A stretch of DNA of 14,816 bases from Nitrospira sp. (GCA_025361385.1 JANYAJ010000313.1:1-14816), one strand, 5' to 3'. Positions 1-8,478 are shown, numbered from the stretch's first letter. Translations and numbers: made by a program. Notes: generated from the sequence alone by a model not told the origin.

Positions 1-625
1 CCTCGAAGCCAAGCCCGACGAGATCGCGCGCGGAAGTGACGCGGAGCTCTGCGTCCAAACCGCCTTGCACAATTCCGAAGAGGGCTTGATCCGTGCAACG
101 CCGACTATCCTGACAGCGTTTCGCCCAAAAGGTGGTCCGTCGCACCGCATCCCGCACCACCTCTTTTTCAGCAGGCAAGGCCACGCAATGATCGAACGCC
201 ATCATGATATCGGCCCCCAGCGCTTCCTCGATCTCGATGGCCGTCTCCGGTGTGATGAAATGCGTGGACCCATCGAGATGCGACTGAAAACTCACGCCTT
301 CGTCCGAGACTTTGCACAATTTGGCTAGACTGAAAATCTGGAATCCACCGCTATCCGTCAAGATCGCTCCGGGCCACCCGGTGAAGCGATGTAATCCGCC
401 CATCTCAGCCACGACCTTATGTCCAGGCCGCAGATAGAGGTGGTACGCGTTATTCAGCATCAGGCCAAAGCCGAGCTGCTCGAGATCGGCGGGGTCGATC
501 CCTTTCACCGGCCCCAACGTGCCAACCGGCATGAAGGCCGGCGTGTCGATGGCACCATGGGCGGTGCTGAGTCTCCCCAACCGCGCACTGGTCTCACGAT
601 CTTCCTGCAGCACTGAAAAATTCAT
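1..625 (-). CDS. tgt: Queuine/preQ1 tRNA-guanine transglycosylase, N-terminal part (cut by window edge)
   Basis: The enzyme exchanges guanine 34 of GUN-anticodon tRNAs for preQ1 in queuosine synthesis, in the cytoplasm. The first 208 codons are present and the C-terminal zinc-site half lies beyond base 1. The ATG is at 625-623, preceded by AAGGG only three bases upstream. Seen in the translation: PVGTLGPVKG near residues 33-42, HLYLRPG near 62-68, the active-site DSGGFQ at 91-96 (Asp91 is the conserved catalytic-base position), and GIVQGG at 184-189. The usual Asp-Glu-Cys substrate loop reads Asp145-His146-Cys147, a mild variant that keeps the recognition Asp and the Cys. The gene begins 15 bases after argS ends and is probably cotranscribed with it. 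The family call is secure; nothing can be said about the missing half. Confidence 0.95.
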   Translation of the reverse strand, partial: MNFSVLQEDRETSARLGRLSTAHGAIDTPAFMPVGTLGPVKGIDPADLEQLGFGLMLNNAYHLYLRPGHKVVAEMGGLHRFTGWPGAILTDSGGFQIFSLAKLCKVSDEGVSFQSHLDGSTHFITPETAIEIEEALGADIMMAFDHCVALPAEKEVVRDAVRRTTFWAKRCQDSRRCTDQALFGIVQGGLDAELRVTSARDLVGLGFE

Positions 626-640
626 AGTCCCTTGTGCACG

Positions 641-2395
641 CTACATCTGATCCGGTGCGGAAACTCCGAGTACGCCGAGTCCATTCTTCAAGACTTGCTG
701 GATGCCTCGCATCAGCGCCAATCTCGCTGCTGTCCGCTCAGGAACCAGCACTTCTTTCGGCACCCCCTCGACAGGAACCAATCCCTCTGGCGTGACGGCC
801 AAGAGATCTCGATCCGCAGCGGGAGGTAAAATCCGGTGCTTGTTGTAAAACGTATGGAGCAACCCGGCTAACTGCTGAAGATAATAGGTCATCCGGTGAG
901 GCTCGTAGGCCAGGGCACTGCCCTGGAGGACTGACGGATACGCCGAGAGCTTGCGAATCAACCCCAATTCATCCGGATCCGTCAGCACGGTCAAATCCGT
1001 CTCGCTTGGCAGAGGACAGGCGATGCCGCGCGCAGCCGCGACGCGCCAGAGGCTGGCGATTCTGGCATGAGCATACTGCACATAATAGACGGGATTATCG
1101 GATGACCGCTGCTTCGCCAGCTCCAAATCGAAGTCGAGATGTGAATTGGAATCGCGCATCAAGAAAAAGAACTTGGCCGCGTCAGCCCCGACTTCATCGA
1201 TGACTTCCCGCATCGTAATGAACTCACCGGCCCGCTTCGACATTTCCACTTTTCTCCCGCCACGCAACAGACTTACCATCTGGACCAGCACGACCTGAAG
1301 ACGATCTTTCGGATGCCCATAGGCCTGCACGACCGCTTGCATGCGGGGAATGTAGCCATGGTGATCCGCGCCCCAGACGTCGATCAAGAGATCGTATCCG
1401 CGCCGCAACTTATCCTGATGGTAGGCGATATCGGACGCCAGGTAGGTGTACTCGCCGTCCTGTTTCCGGACAACACGGTCTTTCTCATCACCGAATGCGG
1501 AGGATCGGAACCACCAGGCCCCTTCCTCCTCGAATAGGAACTGCTGCGATTTCAACTCATCCAAGACTCGCTGCACCGCACCAGAATCTACAAGGGAGGC
1601 CTCGCTGAACCAGGACTCGAACTCGATCCCGAAATACTTCAGATCCTCGCGAATCAGCCCCAGCAACTCCTGATAGGCAAACGTGCGACAACGTTCCTCA
1701 ACCTCTGCAGCCGTACGTCCGGTCAGCTCAGACTCGAGCTGTTGCTTCACATGCTCGGCCACAGCCGTGATGTAGGCCCCGTGATATCCTTCCGCCGGAA
1801 ACTCAACGGGACGGTTCGACAATGCTTCGTATCTGGCGTAGACGGAGGTTCCCAGCAATTTCATCTGCCGGCCGGCGTCGTTGATATAGTACTCACTCAC
1901 GACGTCATATCCGACAGCCTTGAGCATATTCGCGACCGCCTGCCCGACTGCCGCGCCACGCCCATGGCCCACATGCAACGGGCCAGTCGGATTGGCGCTC
2001 ACATATTCCACCAAGACGCGACGACTCTCACCCAATTCAGCTCGCCCGTAGGTTGATCCTTGCGTCTCGATTTCTTTGAGCACTTCTTGCCAGATCGAGG
2101 GCTTGAGCGTGAGGTTCAGGAACCCGGGTCTGGCAATTTCGACCCGGTCGAAGAGTTGTTCGCGCTGAGAGAGGTTGTCGATAATAATTTGGGCGATGTC
2201 ATGGGGCGCTCGTTGCTCGGACGCCGCAAGAGACATCGCAACCGTTGAAGCTAAGTCTCCCCATTCAGGCCGTTTTGGAGCATCCAGACTCAGTTCAGGC
2301 CAGGCTTCCGTCTTCAATTGGCCCTTCTGCTTGGCTCCATTGAGCGCTCCGAGGAGCGCGCTGGTGACCTTTTCCTGAACGACCCCGCTGGACAA
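641..2395 (-). CDS. argS: Arginyl-tRNA synthetase (class I)
   Basis: A cytoplasmic enzyme that charges tRNA-Arg with arginine using ATP. The 584 residues match the usual family length. The N-terminal additional domain covers about residues 1-110. It is followed by the ArgRS signature around SANPTGPLHVGH, with the HIGH box as HVGH at 141-144. The KMSKS-like loop reads VEMSKRAG around 383-390, and a C-terminal DALR anticodon-binding helical region ends the protein. The start codon is TTG at 2395-2393. It is supported by an AGGAG ribosome binding site eight bases upstream and by the absence of a better start. The gene has its own likely promoter in the 99-base gap after the glycosyltransferase gene and is followed 15 bases later by tgt. 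A complete housekeeping gene. Confidence 0.97.
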   Translation of the reverse strand: MSSGVVQEKVTSALLGALNGAKQKGQLKTEAWPELSLDAPKRPEWGDLASTVAMSLAASEQRAPHDIAQIIIDNLSQREQLFDRVEIARPGFLNLTLKPSIWQEVLKEIETQGSTYGRAELGESRRVLVEYVSANPTGPLHVGHGRGAAVGQAVANMLKAVGYDVVSEYYINDAGRQMKLLGTSVYARYEALSNRPVEFPAEGYHGAYITAVAEHVKQQLESELTGRTAAEVEERCRTFAYQELLGLIREDLKYFGIEFESWFSEASLVDSGAVQRVLDELKSQQFLFEEEGAWWFRSSAFGDEKDRVVRKQDGEYTYLASDIAYHQDKLRRGYDLLIDVWGADHHGYIPRMQAVVQAYGHPKDRLQVVLVQMVSLLRGGRKVEMSKRAGEFITMREVIDEVGADAAKFFFLMRDSNSHLDFDLELAKQRSSDNPVYYVQYAHARIASLWRVAAARGIACPLPSETDLTVLTDPDELGLIRKLSAYPSVLQGSALAYEPHRMTYYLQQLAGLLHTFYNKHRILPPAADRDLLAVTPEGLVPVEGVPKEVLVPERTAARLALMRGIQQVLKNGLGVLGVSAPDQM

Positions 2396-2443
2396 GATAA
2401 AAACTCCTAAGTCATTAGCAATGAAAGGGAAAACGAACTGGTC

Positions 2444-2472
2444 ACTGTAGCATACGGGATGGTTAGTGACAA
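2444..2472 (-). promoter_or_regulatory. Putative sigma70 promoter for argS-tgt
   Basis: On the minus strand, TTGTCA (2472-2467) and TACAGT (2449-2444) are separated by exactly 17 bases. They match the -35 and -10 consensus at five and four of six positions. Transcription would start near 2437, about 42 bases before the argS TTG codon. The element lies in the gap between the GT9 stop and argS, so argS-tgt can be expressed apart from the genes upstream. Confidence 0.5.
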
Positions 2473-2494
2473 GGCAGCCAGATGGGATTCTCTG

Positions 2495-3484
2495 TCAGAC
2501 CACAGCCTCTTTGAGCTGTGCCAGGCAGAGTGACACAAGATCGTCCTGCGATATCTTGAGACAGGGTTGCTCCTCGCAGCGACTGACGTCGCCCCAAGAC
2601 CGGCAGAGACAAGGAGGCCCCTGCACGATGGTGACATGGGCGCCACAGGGAGCCCAACGCGCCTGGTCAGTCGGACCAAAGAGAGCCACCGTACGCACCC
2701 CTAGTAACCCTGCCATATGTGTCACGCCAGAGTCCTGCCCGAGAAAGAATCGTGCTTGAGCCAGCACCCCGGCAACGGTGAGAACATCCAGGCCCTTCAA
2801 GACAACCGGCGGTTGTAGACATGACAGGAAGAGCCGCTCGACTGGCTCCCGGTCTGCCGGCCCCTCGAGAATCACTGGAATCGTCCCCGAGCGCTGAAGC
2901 GCGACAACGACGGACGCGAGTATCTCCGGGCCCACACACTTATGGGCACTTCCACTCCCCGGATGAATAACGACAAAAGACTGACCGCTCGAAAGACCTG
3001 CCATTGTAAGACAGGCTTGCCCAAGAGAGAGAAGCGGTTCCGTCACCGTCAACCATGCATGCCCCTCACCGTCATACGGTGCTTCATTGATCGCCTCAAG
3101 AAATCGATCGCGTTGATGTGTCGCATGGATCATGAGTGAGAAGGGAGACCTCACGATAACCTCTCGGACACCAGCGGCCTTGAGTACCCCGCTCAACCTG
3201 CCATCGGCATCCTCCAGCCAGCCAATGGCAAGATCACAATCCTTCAGCCATGTCTGTAGCTGACCCGTAGCCGAACCGGCAAATAGGTCCGCGCAAGCAC
3301 GTCCCTGCACAGAGGTCCAGGCATCGATAATCATACATGCAAGCAGCAGCGTTGCAACTTGGTCCCCGGCACAGAGCAGCAGACGATGGCTGGGAAATCG
3401 GATGCGCAATCGAGTCATGGCAGGAACAGCCAAAAGCACATCGCCAAGGCCACCGGGATGGATCATGACGATCGTTCTTGCCAC
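2495..3484 (-). CDS. Glycosyltransferase family 9 (LPS heptosyltransferase-like)
   Basis: Family 9 enzymes transfer heptose from ADP-heptose to the lipopolysaccharide inner core at the cytoplasmic face of the inner membrane. The 329 residues form the usual GT-B pair of Rossmann-like domains. The N-terminal glycine loop PGGLGDVLLAVP is at 10-21. The C-terminal domain has HPGSGSAHK at 174-182, LGQDSGVTHMA at 248-258 and FGPTD at 269-273, the classic donor-binding motifs. A cysteine-rich tail with CEEQPC is also common in the family. The start is GTG at 3484-3482, eight bases after the mobA stop. The only nearby binding site is a weak TAAGG overlapping that stop, which suggests translational coupling to mobA. 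Exact acceptor and sugar cannot be read from sequence, and no other cell-wall gene is adjacent. Confidence 0.85.
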   Translation of the reverse strand: MARTIVMIHPGGLGDVLLAVPAMTRLRIRFPSHRLLLCAGDQVATLLLACMIIDAWTSVQGRACADLFAGSATGQLQTWLKDCDLAIGWLEDADGRLSGVLKAAGVREVIVRSPFSLMIHATHQRDRFLEAINEAPYDGEGHAWLTVTEPLLSLGQACLTMAGLSSGQSFVVIHPGSGSAHKCVGPEILASVVVALQRSGTIPVILEGPADREPVERLFLSCLQPPVVLKGLDVLTVAGVLAQARFFLGQDSGVTHMAGLLGVRTVALFGPTDQARWAPCGAHVTIVQGPPCLCRSWGDVSRCEEQPCLKISQDDLVSLCLAQLKEAVV

Positions 3485-3492
3485 GATGTGCC

Positions 3493-4059
3493 TTACTGTC
3501 CAGAGGGAGGTGACTGTGCCAGCAAGGACCGCGCGACTTCAAGATCTGCAGGTGTATTCACATTTTGGAAAGAACGGCCGGAGGGATCGATGCCAACCAG
3601 ATCCGCCTCAGTCACATATTGAACCCGGAGGGACTCGCACGACACGATCTCTTGGATCTTGAGCTGTCGTGCCAAAACCATCTGTTCAATAACAGGCAGG
3701 CACCGTTTGCTATACAAGGCGTGCATTGGATGTAACCGGCCCGCGAGTTTCGCCATGACAATGTCTGTAGACGTTCTTCGACTTGTGAACTGCGAAATAA
3801 CTGCCCGATCCAAAAATGGCATATCGCAGGCGACCACGAATATGTAGGGTGTCGTGGCCTCTGTAAGCCCGGTATACAACCCTCCAAGACTGCCGCAATC
3901 CGGCACCAGGTCTCGAACAATTCTCGCGTCGACATCGAGTGCCGGACTGTCCTGCGCAATGACGACCACTACCTCCTGAAAGATTGAGCGAAGCACGGCG
4001 AGTCCTCGCTCAAGGAGTGTTTGCTCCCCCACAACGAGATACCGTTTATCTTCGCCCAT
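3493..4059 (-). CDS. mobA: Molybdenum cofactor guanylyltransferase, N-terminus out of frame
   Basis: MobA attaches GMP from GTP to molybdopterin to make the guanine dinucleotide cofactor of DMSO-reductase-family enzymes, which include nitrite oxidoreductase. The open frame from ATG 4059 gives 188 residues starting MGEDKRYL. It includes the PDCGSLGGLYTGL segment near 53-65 and the metal-binding CDMPF near 78-82. The family normally has an LAGGKSRRMG nucleotide-binding loop immediately before this point. That loop is encoded upstream in the same frame (to about 4092), but no ATG, GTG or TTG lies between an in-frame TGA at 4101-4099 and the loop. A protein starting at 4059 would lack the loop and probably be inactive. 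The gene lies just below the terminator of the cytochrome operon and is coupled to the GT9 gene. Either a sequence error or a real one-base frameshift explains it. Confidence 0.85.
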   Translation of the reverse strand: MGEDKRYLVVGEQTLLERGLAVLRSIFQEVVVVIAQDSPALDVDARIVRDLVPDCGSLGGLYTGLTEATTPYIFVVACDMPFLDRAVISQFTSRRTSTDIVMAKLAGRLHPMHALYSKRCLPVIEQMVLARQLKIQEIVSCESLRVQYVTEADLVGIDPSGRSFQNVNTPADLEVARSLLAQSPPSGQ

Positions 4060-4112
4060 TCTCCGGCTTTTCCCCCCGGCAAGGAGGACGCAGTTACGTC
4101 ACTCTCCATCAT
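4060..4112 (-). other. Displaced N-terminal codons of mobA (apparent one-base frameshift)
   Basis: Reading down from 4092 in the mobA frame gives CVLLAGGKSRR joined to MGEDKRYL, an exact fit to the MobA loop. The only plausible start is ATG 4109-4107 (or 4112-4110), with GAGG five bases before the second ATG. It opens a different frame, reading MESDVT. Adding one base near 4092-4094, within GTAACTGC, would join these as MESDVTCVLLAGGKSRRMG. This supports a missing base in the assembly or a genuine inactivating deletion. Confidence 0.7.
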
Positions 4113-4129
4113 GTCCTCAAAATGACGGC

Positions 4130-4166
4130 CAAAAAGAAAGAGGGGGTGGGTTACCCCCACCCCCTC
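4130..4166 (-). terminator. Rho-independent terminator of the bd-like oxidase/cytochrome operon
   Basis: On the minus strand a perfect 11-base-pair stem is formed by GAGGGGGTGGG (4166-4156) and CCCACCCCCTC (4150-4140), with a five-base loop. It is followed at once by TTTCTTTTT. It lies 34 bases past the stop of the last cytochrome gene and only about 20 bases before the mobA start region. Promoter room for mobA is therefore almost absent, unless its promoter overlaps the terminator or some transcripts read through. Confidence 0.92.
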
Positions 4167-4199
4167 ATGCTTTTCCAGACGCTCTCGCTCAGATGAACG

Positions 4200-5975
4200 T
4201 TAGAGGGTCTTTCCCTTCCGCTTGTTCGATCGTCTCGTGAGGACCCACCCTTCGAGGAGGACCACACCAAAGGCAATCACAACCGGATAGATGTAGGCTT
4301 CGCGAGGCGTCGGCGGCTCCAGGAAGGTGTAGTAGAAGGCCGAAACGGCCATCTTCCGTCCTGCGTCGCCATTGTGGCCGTCCCAAGCGAAGAACACCGT
4401 GGGAATGTACTGTCCCATTTCGAAGAAAGTATCTTCGTCGTAATCCTGATCCTTCTTGTTTCCCAAAGGACGCTGAATGATGACCGTCCAACGTCCATTT
4501 TTCCACTCTGAGTGAAGAATCTTGATGTTCTCTTCGTAGGTATCGCGTTGGGTGAAGTCCTTGTCCCATCCGGTACCTTCAAAGGCACGGAGTGAGCCAT
4601 CAGCTTCCCACTTCACAATATCAACAGGGAACTGCTCATTGCTGCCGAACAGATACCGTGGCTTAATCGGCGCCGGAAGTTCTTTCCACTTCACGGCCGT
4701 TTGCATCGCGATCGCATCGTTGTACACCGTGTAGTTATTCTGATGCGAGGCAATCGAACCCTCTTCGCCAGTCTTCGGATCTTGTTCTTTGACATCGACA
4801 TTCACGGATGTCGGCGCCCAAGGCAACTTCCCTTCGGCCACGCTCTTCGTCCGGTCGTCCCACTGGAACATGAATACGACATGTTTGTCGTTGTAGAGAG
4901 ACTTCACCCAAATATCGTCGATCCGATTCACGAAGTTTCTTGGCTTGTGGGTGATCTGACCACCCATTGCCACATACCGTCTGGCCCGATTCTTCCACAA
5001 TTCATGCTCTGGATCTGCAGGAATCTCTCCCTCAACCACCCCTGACGACACCACGAAGTTGATCTTCGGCTTGTCCGCCAACGGATCGATAGAAAGGGGC
5101 TTCCCGTCAGCTTCGCGCTCGCACAACGAGTTTACGAAGTTGGCAATGTGCCATCGCTCTTCAACCGTGCTGTTGTCAGCGAACGAAGGCATCGGCGTGC
5201 CGTTGACTCCGGTTGAAAACGTCCGGAAAATGTTTTTGACGTTGTAGGGATCCTGGCGGCTGCCCCTGAAGTTCCAGCACTTGTGCCAATTGGCAGGCTG
5301 AATCGAAAAGCCCCAATCGTCTTTCAGATTGAACGCATTACCGTCGCCACGGCCTTCAGCGCCGTGACATTCCACGCACTTCTTCTCGACGATGAGCTCT
5401 GCGCCCTTCTTTAAACTCTCTTCTGACACGGCAATCGGCTTCAGTTCGTCCAATTGCAACACGGTCTGGCTCTCGGACTGCTTATCCGTAAACTTCCGGT
5501 CTTTCACCAGCTGGGTGGTCACGAAAGACAATACTTGTAGTCGTTGCTCTTCCGTCAGAATACCTTCCCAGGATGGCATGGCTGAACCAGGCAGACCATG
5601 CGTGACGGTCTCAAATAGATCGTTCTGACCAGGAATGGGTTTCTTGGCATCGAACAAGGGCAACTCACCGCTGGCCGTGCGTCGAATCTTGAACGTGCCC
5701 TGGTTGAAGTTACGAGGGCGAGGCCAGAGACGATCTGCGCCAGGTCCATCACCTGCACCATCCACGCCGTGACACCAGACACACTTGGTAAAGTACACCC
5801 GCTTGCCTGCCTCAATCATGTCGGCAGCAGGCTCAGGCGATAATTCAGCCTTCTTGAAACCCTCAGGAAGGGCATCTGCTGCAAACGCTACGCCCCCGGT
5901 GCTTCCGGAGACCAGGATAATTCCAAAGGCAGTCGCGAGGAGCGCCCCCGCCTTCAGACTAAACGAATTCTTCAT
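4200..5975 (-). CDS. Diheme cytochrome c with C-terminal ethylbenzene-dehydrogenase-gamma/NxrC-like domain
   Basis: A 591-residue exported, C-terminally anchored electron carrier. A signal peptide spans about residues 1-32 and ends AFAA. Two cytochrome c domains follow: CVWCH at 65-69 with likely Met ligand Met133, and CVECH at 200-204 with likely Met262. Residues about 305-555 resemble the heme-b-binding gamma subunit of ethylbenzene dehydrogenase and NxrC. A single membrane span at 561-579 is followed by a basic tail. ATG 5975 is chosen over ATG 5987 because GAGGG lies five bases before it and the signal peptide then has normal length. It is the last gene of the operon, 50 bases after the monoheme cytochrome gene. 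Its likely job is to pass periplasmic electrons between a donor such as nitrite oxidoreductase and the oxidase; the partner is inferred. Whether heme b is bound cannot be told from sequence. Confidence 0.88.
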   Translation of the reverse strand: MKNSFSLKAGALLATAFGIILVSGSTGGVAFAADALPEGFKKAELSPEPAADMIEAGKRVYFTKCVWCHGVDGAGDGPGADRLWPRPRNFNQGTFKIRRTASGELPLFDAKKPIPGQNDLFETVTHGLPGSAMPSWEGILTEEQRLQVLSFVTTQLVKDRKFTDKQSESQTVLQLDELKPIAVSEESLKKGAELIVEKKCVECHGAEGRGDGNAFNLKDDWGFSIQPANWHKCWNFRGSRQDPYNVKNIFRTFSTGVNGTPMPSFADNSTVEERWHIANFVNSLCEREADGKPLSIDPLADKPKINFVVSSGVVEGEIPADPEHELWKNRARRYVAMGGQITHKPRNFVNRIDDIWVKSLYNDKHVVFMFQWDDRTKSVAEGKLPWAPTSVNVDVKEQDPKTGEEGSIASHQNNYTVYNDAIAMQTAVKWKELPAPIKPRYLFGSNEQFPVDIVKWEADGSLRAFEGTGWDKDFTQRDTYEENIKILHSEWKNGRWTVIIQRPLGNKKDQDYDEDTFFEMGQYIPTVFFAWDGHNGDAGRKMAVSAFYYTFLEPPTPREAYIYPVVIAFGVVLLEGWVLTRRSNKRKGKTL

Positions 5976-6025
5976 GGTTTCCCTCATGTCGTAAATCCAG
6001 GTTGGCTAGAAATTCCCGTGAACGA

Positions 6026-7063
6026 TTAGTCCCAGGTTCGGGGGTAATACCCCGTGTGCCAATATTCGAACAAGATCACTTTCCAGATTTCGTCTACAGT
6101 CAAATGCTGTTCCCACGGTGGCATCACAGAGGCCCAGGGGAAGCCTTCGTTGGGCAACCCGATTCCACCCTTTGAGACGCGCCAGAAAATAAACGTTTCC
6201 TGTAACTGTGCAATCGTTCCCGGATCAGTAAAGTTCGCAGGAATTGGATTGAACGCGAATGCATGGAGACCGCGACCGTTCAGGTTATCGCCGTGGCAGA
6301 AGTGGCAGTTTTGGAAGAAGATCTCTCCCCCCTCACGCACATACTTGAGATATCCTTGCGCGTCTTTATCCCAGGGATTGGCGTTCGGCTTCATCAACCG
6401 ACCCATGCCCTGCTCCACAATGTTCGCATTGCTATATTCCTGATCGAACTTCCCTTCGAGGTTGACACGATAGGGGTTCTGCGACGTTTGAAGTGTATAC
6501 GTCTTTCCATGGACCTTGGTGCTAGCCGGTGGCGCCGGATGCACCGTGCGCAACTCGATGGGCTCCTCAGACTTCGGCACCATGGCGTTATAGGAGAACC
6601 CGCCGATCAGAAGGGGCAACAGAACTAGATAGGCATAACGCAGCAATTTGTTTGCCCCGGTCTGGGCATCCAAAATATTCATGATCGGCTGCTTGAACTT
6701 CTTCCAGTCTTCCTCGTTCGCTGAGACCCACATAAACACGGCTATGAGCGACACGGTTCCGTACATAGCGCGAACGCTGAACGGAATCGGCGGATAGACC
6801 CGAAACTTCAAATACAGGAGAATGAACGACCAAAAGAGAATCCCTTGCCAGAAGCGAGGGACGGCCATTCCCATGGAACCCAACATATAGCTCAACCCTG
6901 TAAATCCCGCGACAAACAGCGTGAGCTCAAAGAGCACTTGCATGGGCATATAACCTTCGACCAGGCGCACCGTATTTGACGGAATGATATCGACAATCAT
7001 TCCGGCAAGCAGGAGTATCCCAACTGCGCCTATGAGTGCCGCGACTGACATTAATGCTTTCAT
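6026..7063 (-). CDS. Membrane-integral monoheme cytochrome c
   Basis: A 345-residue protein with an N-terminal membrane part and a periplasmic cytochrome c domain. Hydrophobic spans are visible at about 4-26, 43-64, 72-90, 98-114 and 143-160. They are followed by a linker and a heme site CHFCH at 253-257, with Met314 in SVMPPW as the likely sixth ligand. ATG 7063 is preferred to ATG 7087 because AAAGGGAG lies seven bases upstream of it. The gene lies 43 bases after the diheme cytochrome and 50 before the NxrC-like gene, so cotranscription is likely. The role as electron relay to the bd-like oxidase is inferred from context. I do not recognise a named family for the membrane part. Confidence 0.87.
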   Translation of the reverse strand: MKALMSVAALIGAVGILLLAGMIVDIIPSNTVRLVEGYMPMQVLFELTLFVAGFTGLSYMLGSMGMAVPRFWQGILFWSFILLYLKFRVYPPIPFSVRAMYGTVSLIAVFMWVSANEEDWKKFKQPIMNILDAQTGANKLLRYAYLVLLPLLIGGFSYNAMVPKSEEPIELRTVHPAPPASTKVHGKTYTLQTSQNPYRVNLEGKFDQEYSNANIVEQGMGRLMKPNANPWDKDAQGYLKYVREGGEIFFQNCHFCHGDNLNGRGLHAFAFNPIPANFTDPGTIAQLQETFIFWRVSKGGIGLPNEGFPWASVMPPWEQHLTVDEIWKVILFEYWHTGYYPRTWD

Positions 7064-7106
7064 CGGCGAACTCCCTTTGCTGAACAAAAGAGGTAGACAG
7101 ACACGA

Positions 7107-8420
7107 TTATGAAATCTTCGGTGGTGGCGATCCCGCCTTCACCTGCGACAAATAGTCGACGATCTTCTTAAGCGCCCCGGCGCTGAGCTTCTGCCCGAAC
7201 ACCTTGGGCATCGTATTGTCCGGGAATGGTTTCACCACATACGTGCTGGGTGAAACGATCGACTCCATAATGTAATCCGGAACAGTCTTGGCTGTTCCCT
7301 TATAGTCCTTGTCCTTGATGCGAAGAGGAGCATTCGTGCCTTCTTCGAGTTTAGGACCAATCGTACCAACCGCTCCAGGAATGCCAGGGATCGTGTGGCA
7401 AGACACGCACTGAGCCTTTGCTAAAATCTGATCCACCGGCTCAGTTCCATCTGCCAGCAAGGCGCTTGGCGGCCCGGCGGCCTTCTCATCCTGCTGCTTC
7501 GGACGGTCGGCTTCTGGAATAAACTTCTCATACGACTTCACGATCTCTTCGTATGTCGGAGCGTCTCGCCCTTCGCGGATATAGAGCCACGTATCAACAG
7601 CCGCCAACTCTGGGAGACTCAGCGAAATCGGTGGCTTGTGGATGGCAGGCATCGGGCTCTCTTTATCGTTCGTACCCTTTACGCCAAAGCCGGCAACGAC
7701 GTAACAGCTCGGGCAGGAGTGGGACTCTGCGATATACTCTTGGCCACTTTCTGCAGTGCCCGCGCCAGGAAATGCTTCCTTCTGAGCATAGTCTCTACCT
7801 GCTGGCTTTCCCTTGCTGTACTTAGGATCTTCCAGCCGCTCTTTACCTGCACGCTCAGGAATACCGTCAAGATTTGGGGCACGCTCTCCCAGCATTCCTT
7901 TGTGGAACGCATGACACAGTGGACATTGCCCTTTTCCAATCGCGCCCTGAACCTTATTTTGCCCGATCCCACCGAAGATGATCTTCTCACCCTCGTCGGC
8001 CAACTGCTGCGCGGTCATCGCTTCATATTGAAGCTTCTCTTCTTTCGGGGGAAACCCACCTTCGACCTGCGGCAACCAATTGCCATACCCTGATAAGCCA
8101 GCAGCAACAAGGAACATGAAGCCGCCGATCTTGAGCAATGCGGCTTGATTGGGGAAGTAGATCCCCATCATGAAGCACATTGACGTGATAAGAACTAGAG
8201 AGACTGGCAGCATCCGATTCGCTTCATAGAAGCTGTTCTTGTAATGCGCAATTGCCACCAACAGCATGAAGGCTGCAATGATGCCAATAAACAGCTTGAA
8301 GGTTGCGCGTTTTTTTGCAGCAGGATCGCTAATCGATACCAGGGAATACACGAGAAGCCCCGCGAGAAGCGCGAGCAGCGGCCACCCTATTGAAATCGCT
8401 TCGTTTATCAGATCGCCCAC
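7107..8420 (-). CDS. Membrane-anchored diheme cytochrome c
   Basis: A 437-residue protein with four N-terminal membrane spans (about 8-29, 42-60, 71-89, 96-113) and two periplasmic cytochrome c domains. Heme sites are CPLCH at 166-170 and CVSCH at 338-342; likely Met ligands are Met257 and Met404. The domains look like tandem copies: YIAES...YVV before the first Met aligns with YIMES...YVV before the second. The first copy has an extra Cys pair (236 and 239) that is not a heme site. The start is GTG at 8420-8418, since AGGAGG lies eight bases upstream; a longer frame from GTG 8459 has no binding site and adds no membrane sequence. An 82-base gap containing a strong hairpin separates it from the oxidase gene upstream. 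Electron transfer to the oxidase is inferred. Confidence 0.88.
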   Translation of the reverse strand: MGDLINEAISIGWPLLALLAGLLVYSLVSISDPAAKKRATFKLFIGIIAAFMLLVAIAHYKNSFYEANRMLPVSLVLITSMCFMMGIYFPNQAALLKIGGFMFLVAAGLSGYGNWLPQVEGGFPPKEEKLQYEAMTAQQLADEGEKIIFGGIGQNKVQGAIGKGQCPLCHAFHKGMLGERAPNLDGIPERAGKERLEDPKYSKGKPAGRDYAQKEAFPGAGTAESGQEYIAESHSCPSCYVVAGFGVKGTNDKESPMPAIHKPPISLSLPELAAVDTWLYIREGRDAPTYEEIVKSYEKFIPEADRPKQQDEKAAGPPSALLADGTEPVDQILAKAQCVSCHTIPGIPGAVGTIGPKLEEGTNAPLRIKDKDYKGTAKTVPDYIMESIVSPSTYVVKPFPDNTMPKVFGQKLSAGALKKIVDYLSQVKAGSPPPKIS

Positions 8421-8447
8421 GATTGTAACCTCCTGAGGTTTTGGTAA

Positions 8448-8478
8448 GAGTAGAGGCACGTACCACGCGCCTCTACTC
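8448..8478 (-). repeat. Intercistronic hairpin between oxidase and diheme cytochrome genes
   Basis: In the minus-strand RNA, GAGUAGAGGCGCG (8478-8466) pairs with CGUGCCUCUACUC (8460-8448) around a five-base loop. This gives 13 pairs including one G-U pair. The wobble works only in the minus-strand RNA; on the other strand that position is a mismatch, fitting a role in this transcript. No U-run follows, so it is not a standard terminator. It may stabilise the upstream oxidase message, mark a processing site, or cause partial termination. Confidence 0.75.

Noticed and set aside
4189..4569. 126-residue minus-strand reading frame within the NxrC-like gene
   Set aside because: It is a shadow of the cytochrome/EBDH-gamma-like coding sequence in another frame, with low-complexity Arg-rich composition.
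7696..7714. CPSCY in the diheme cytochrome, looking like a third heme site with His changed to Tyr
   Set aside because: It aligns with the SPSTYVV segment before the Met ligand of the second domain, so it is the distal loop of the first domain with two extra Cys, not a decayed heme-attachment site.
8421..8459. Longer start at GTG 8459 for the diheme cytochrome
   Set aside because: Its codons run through the AGGAGG binding site of GTG 8420, and the added residues are not conserved-looking.
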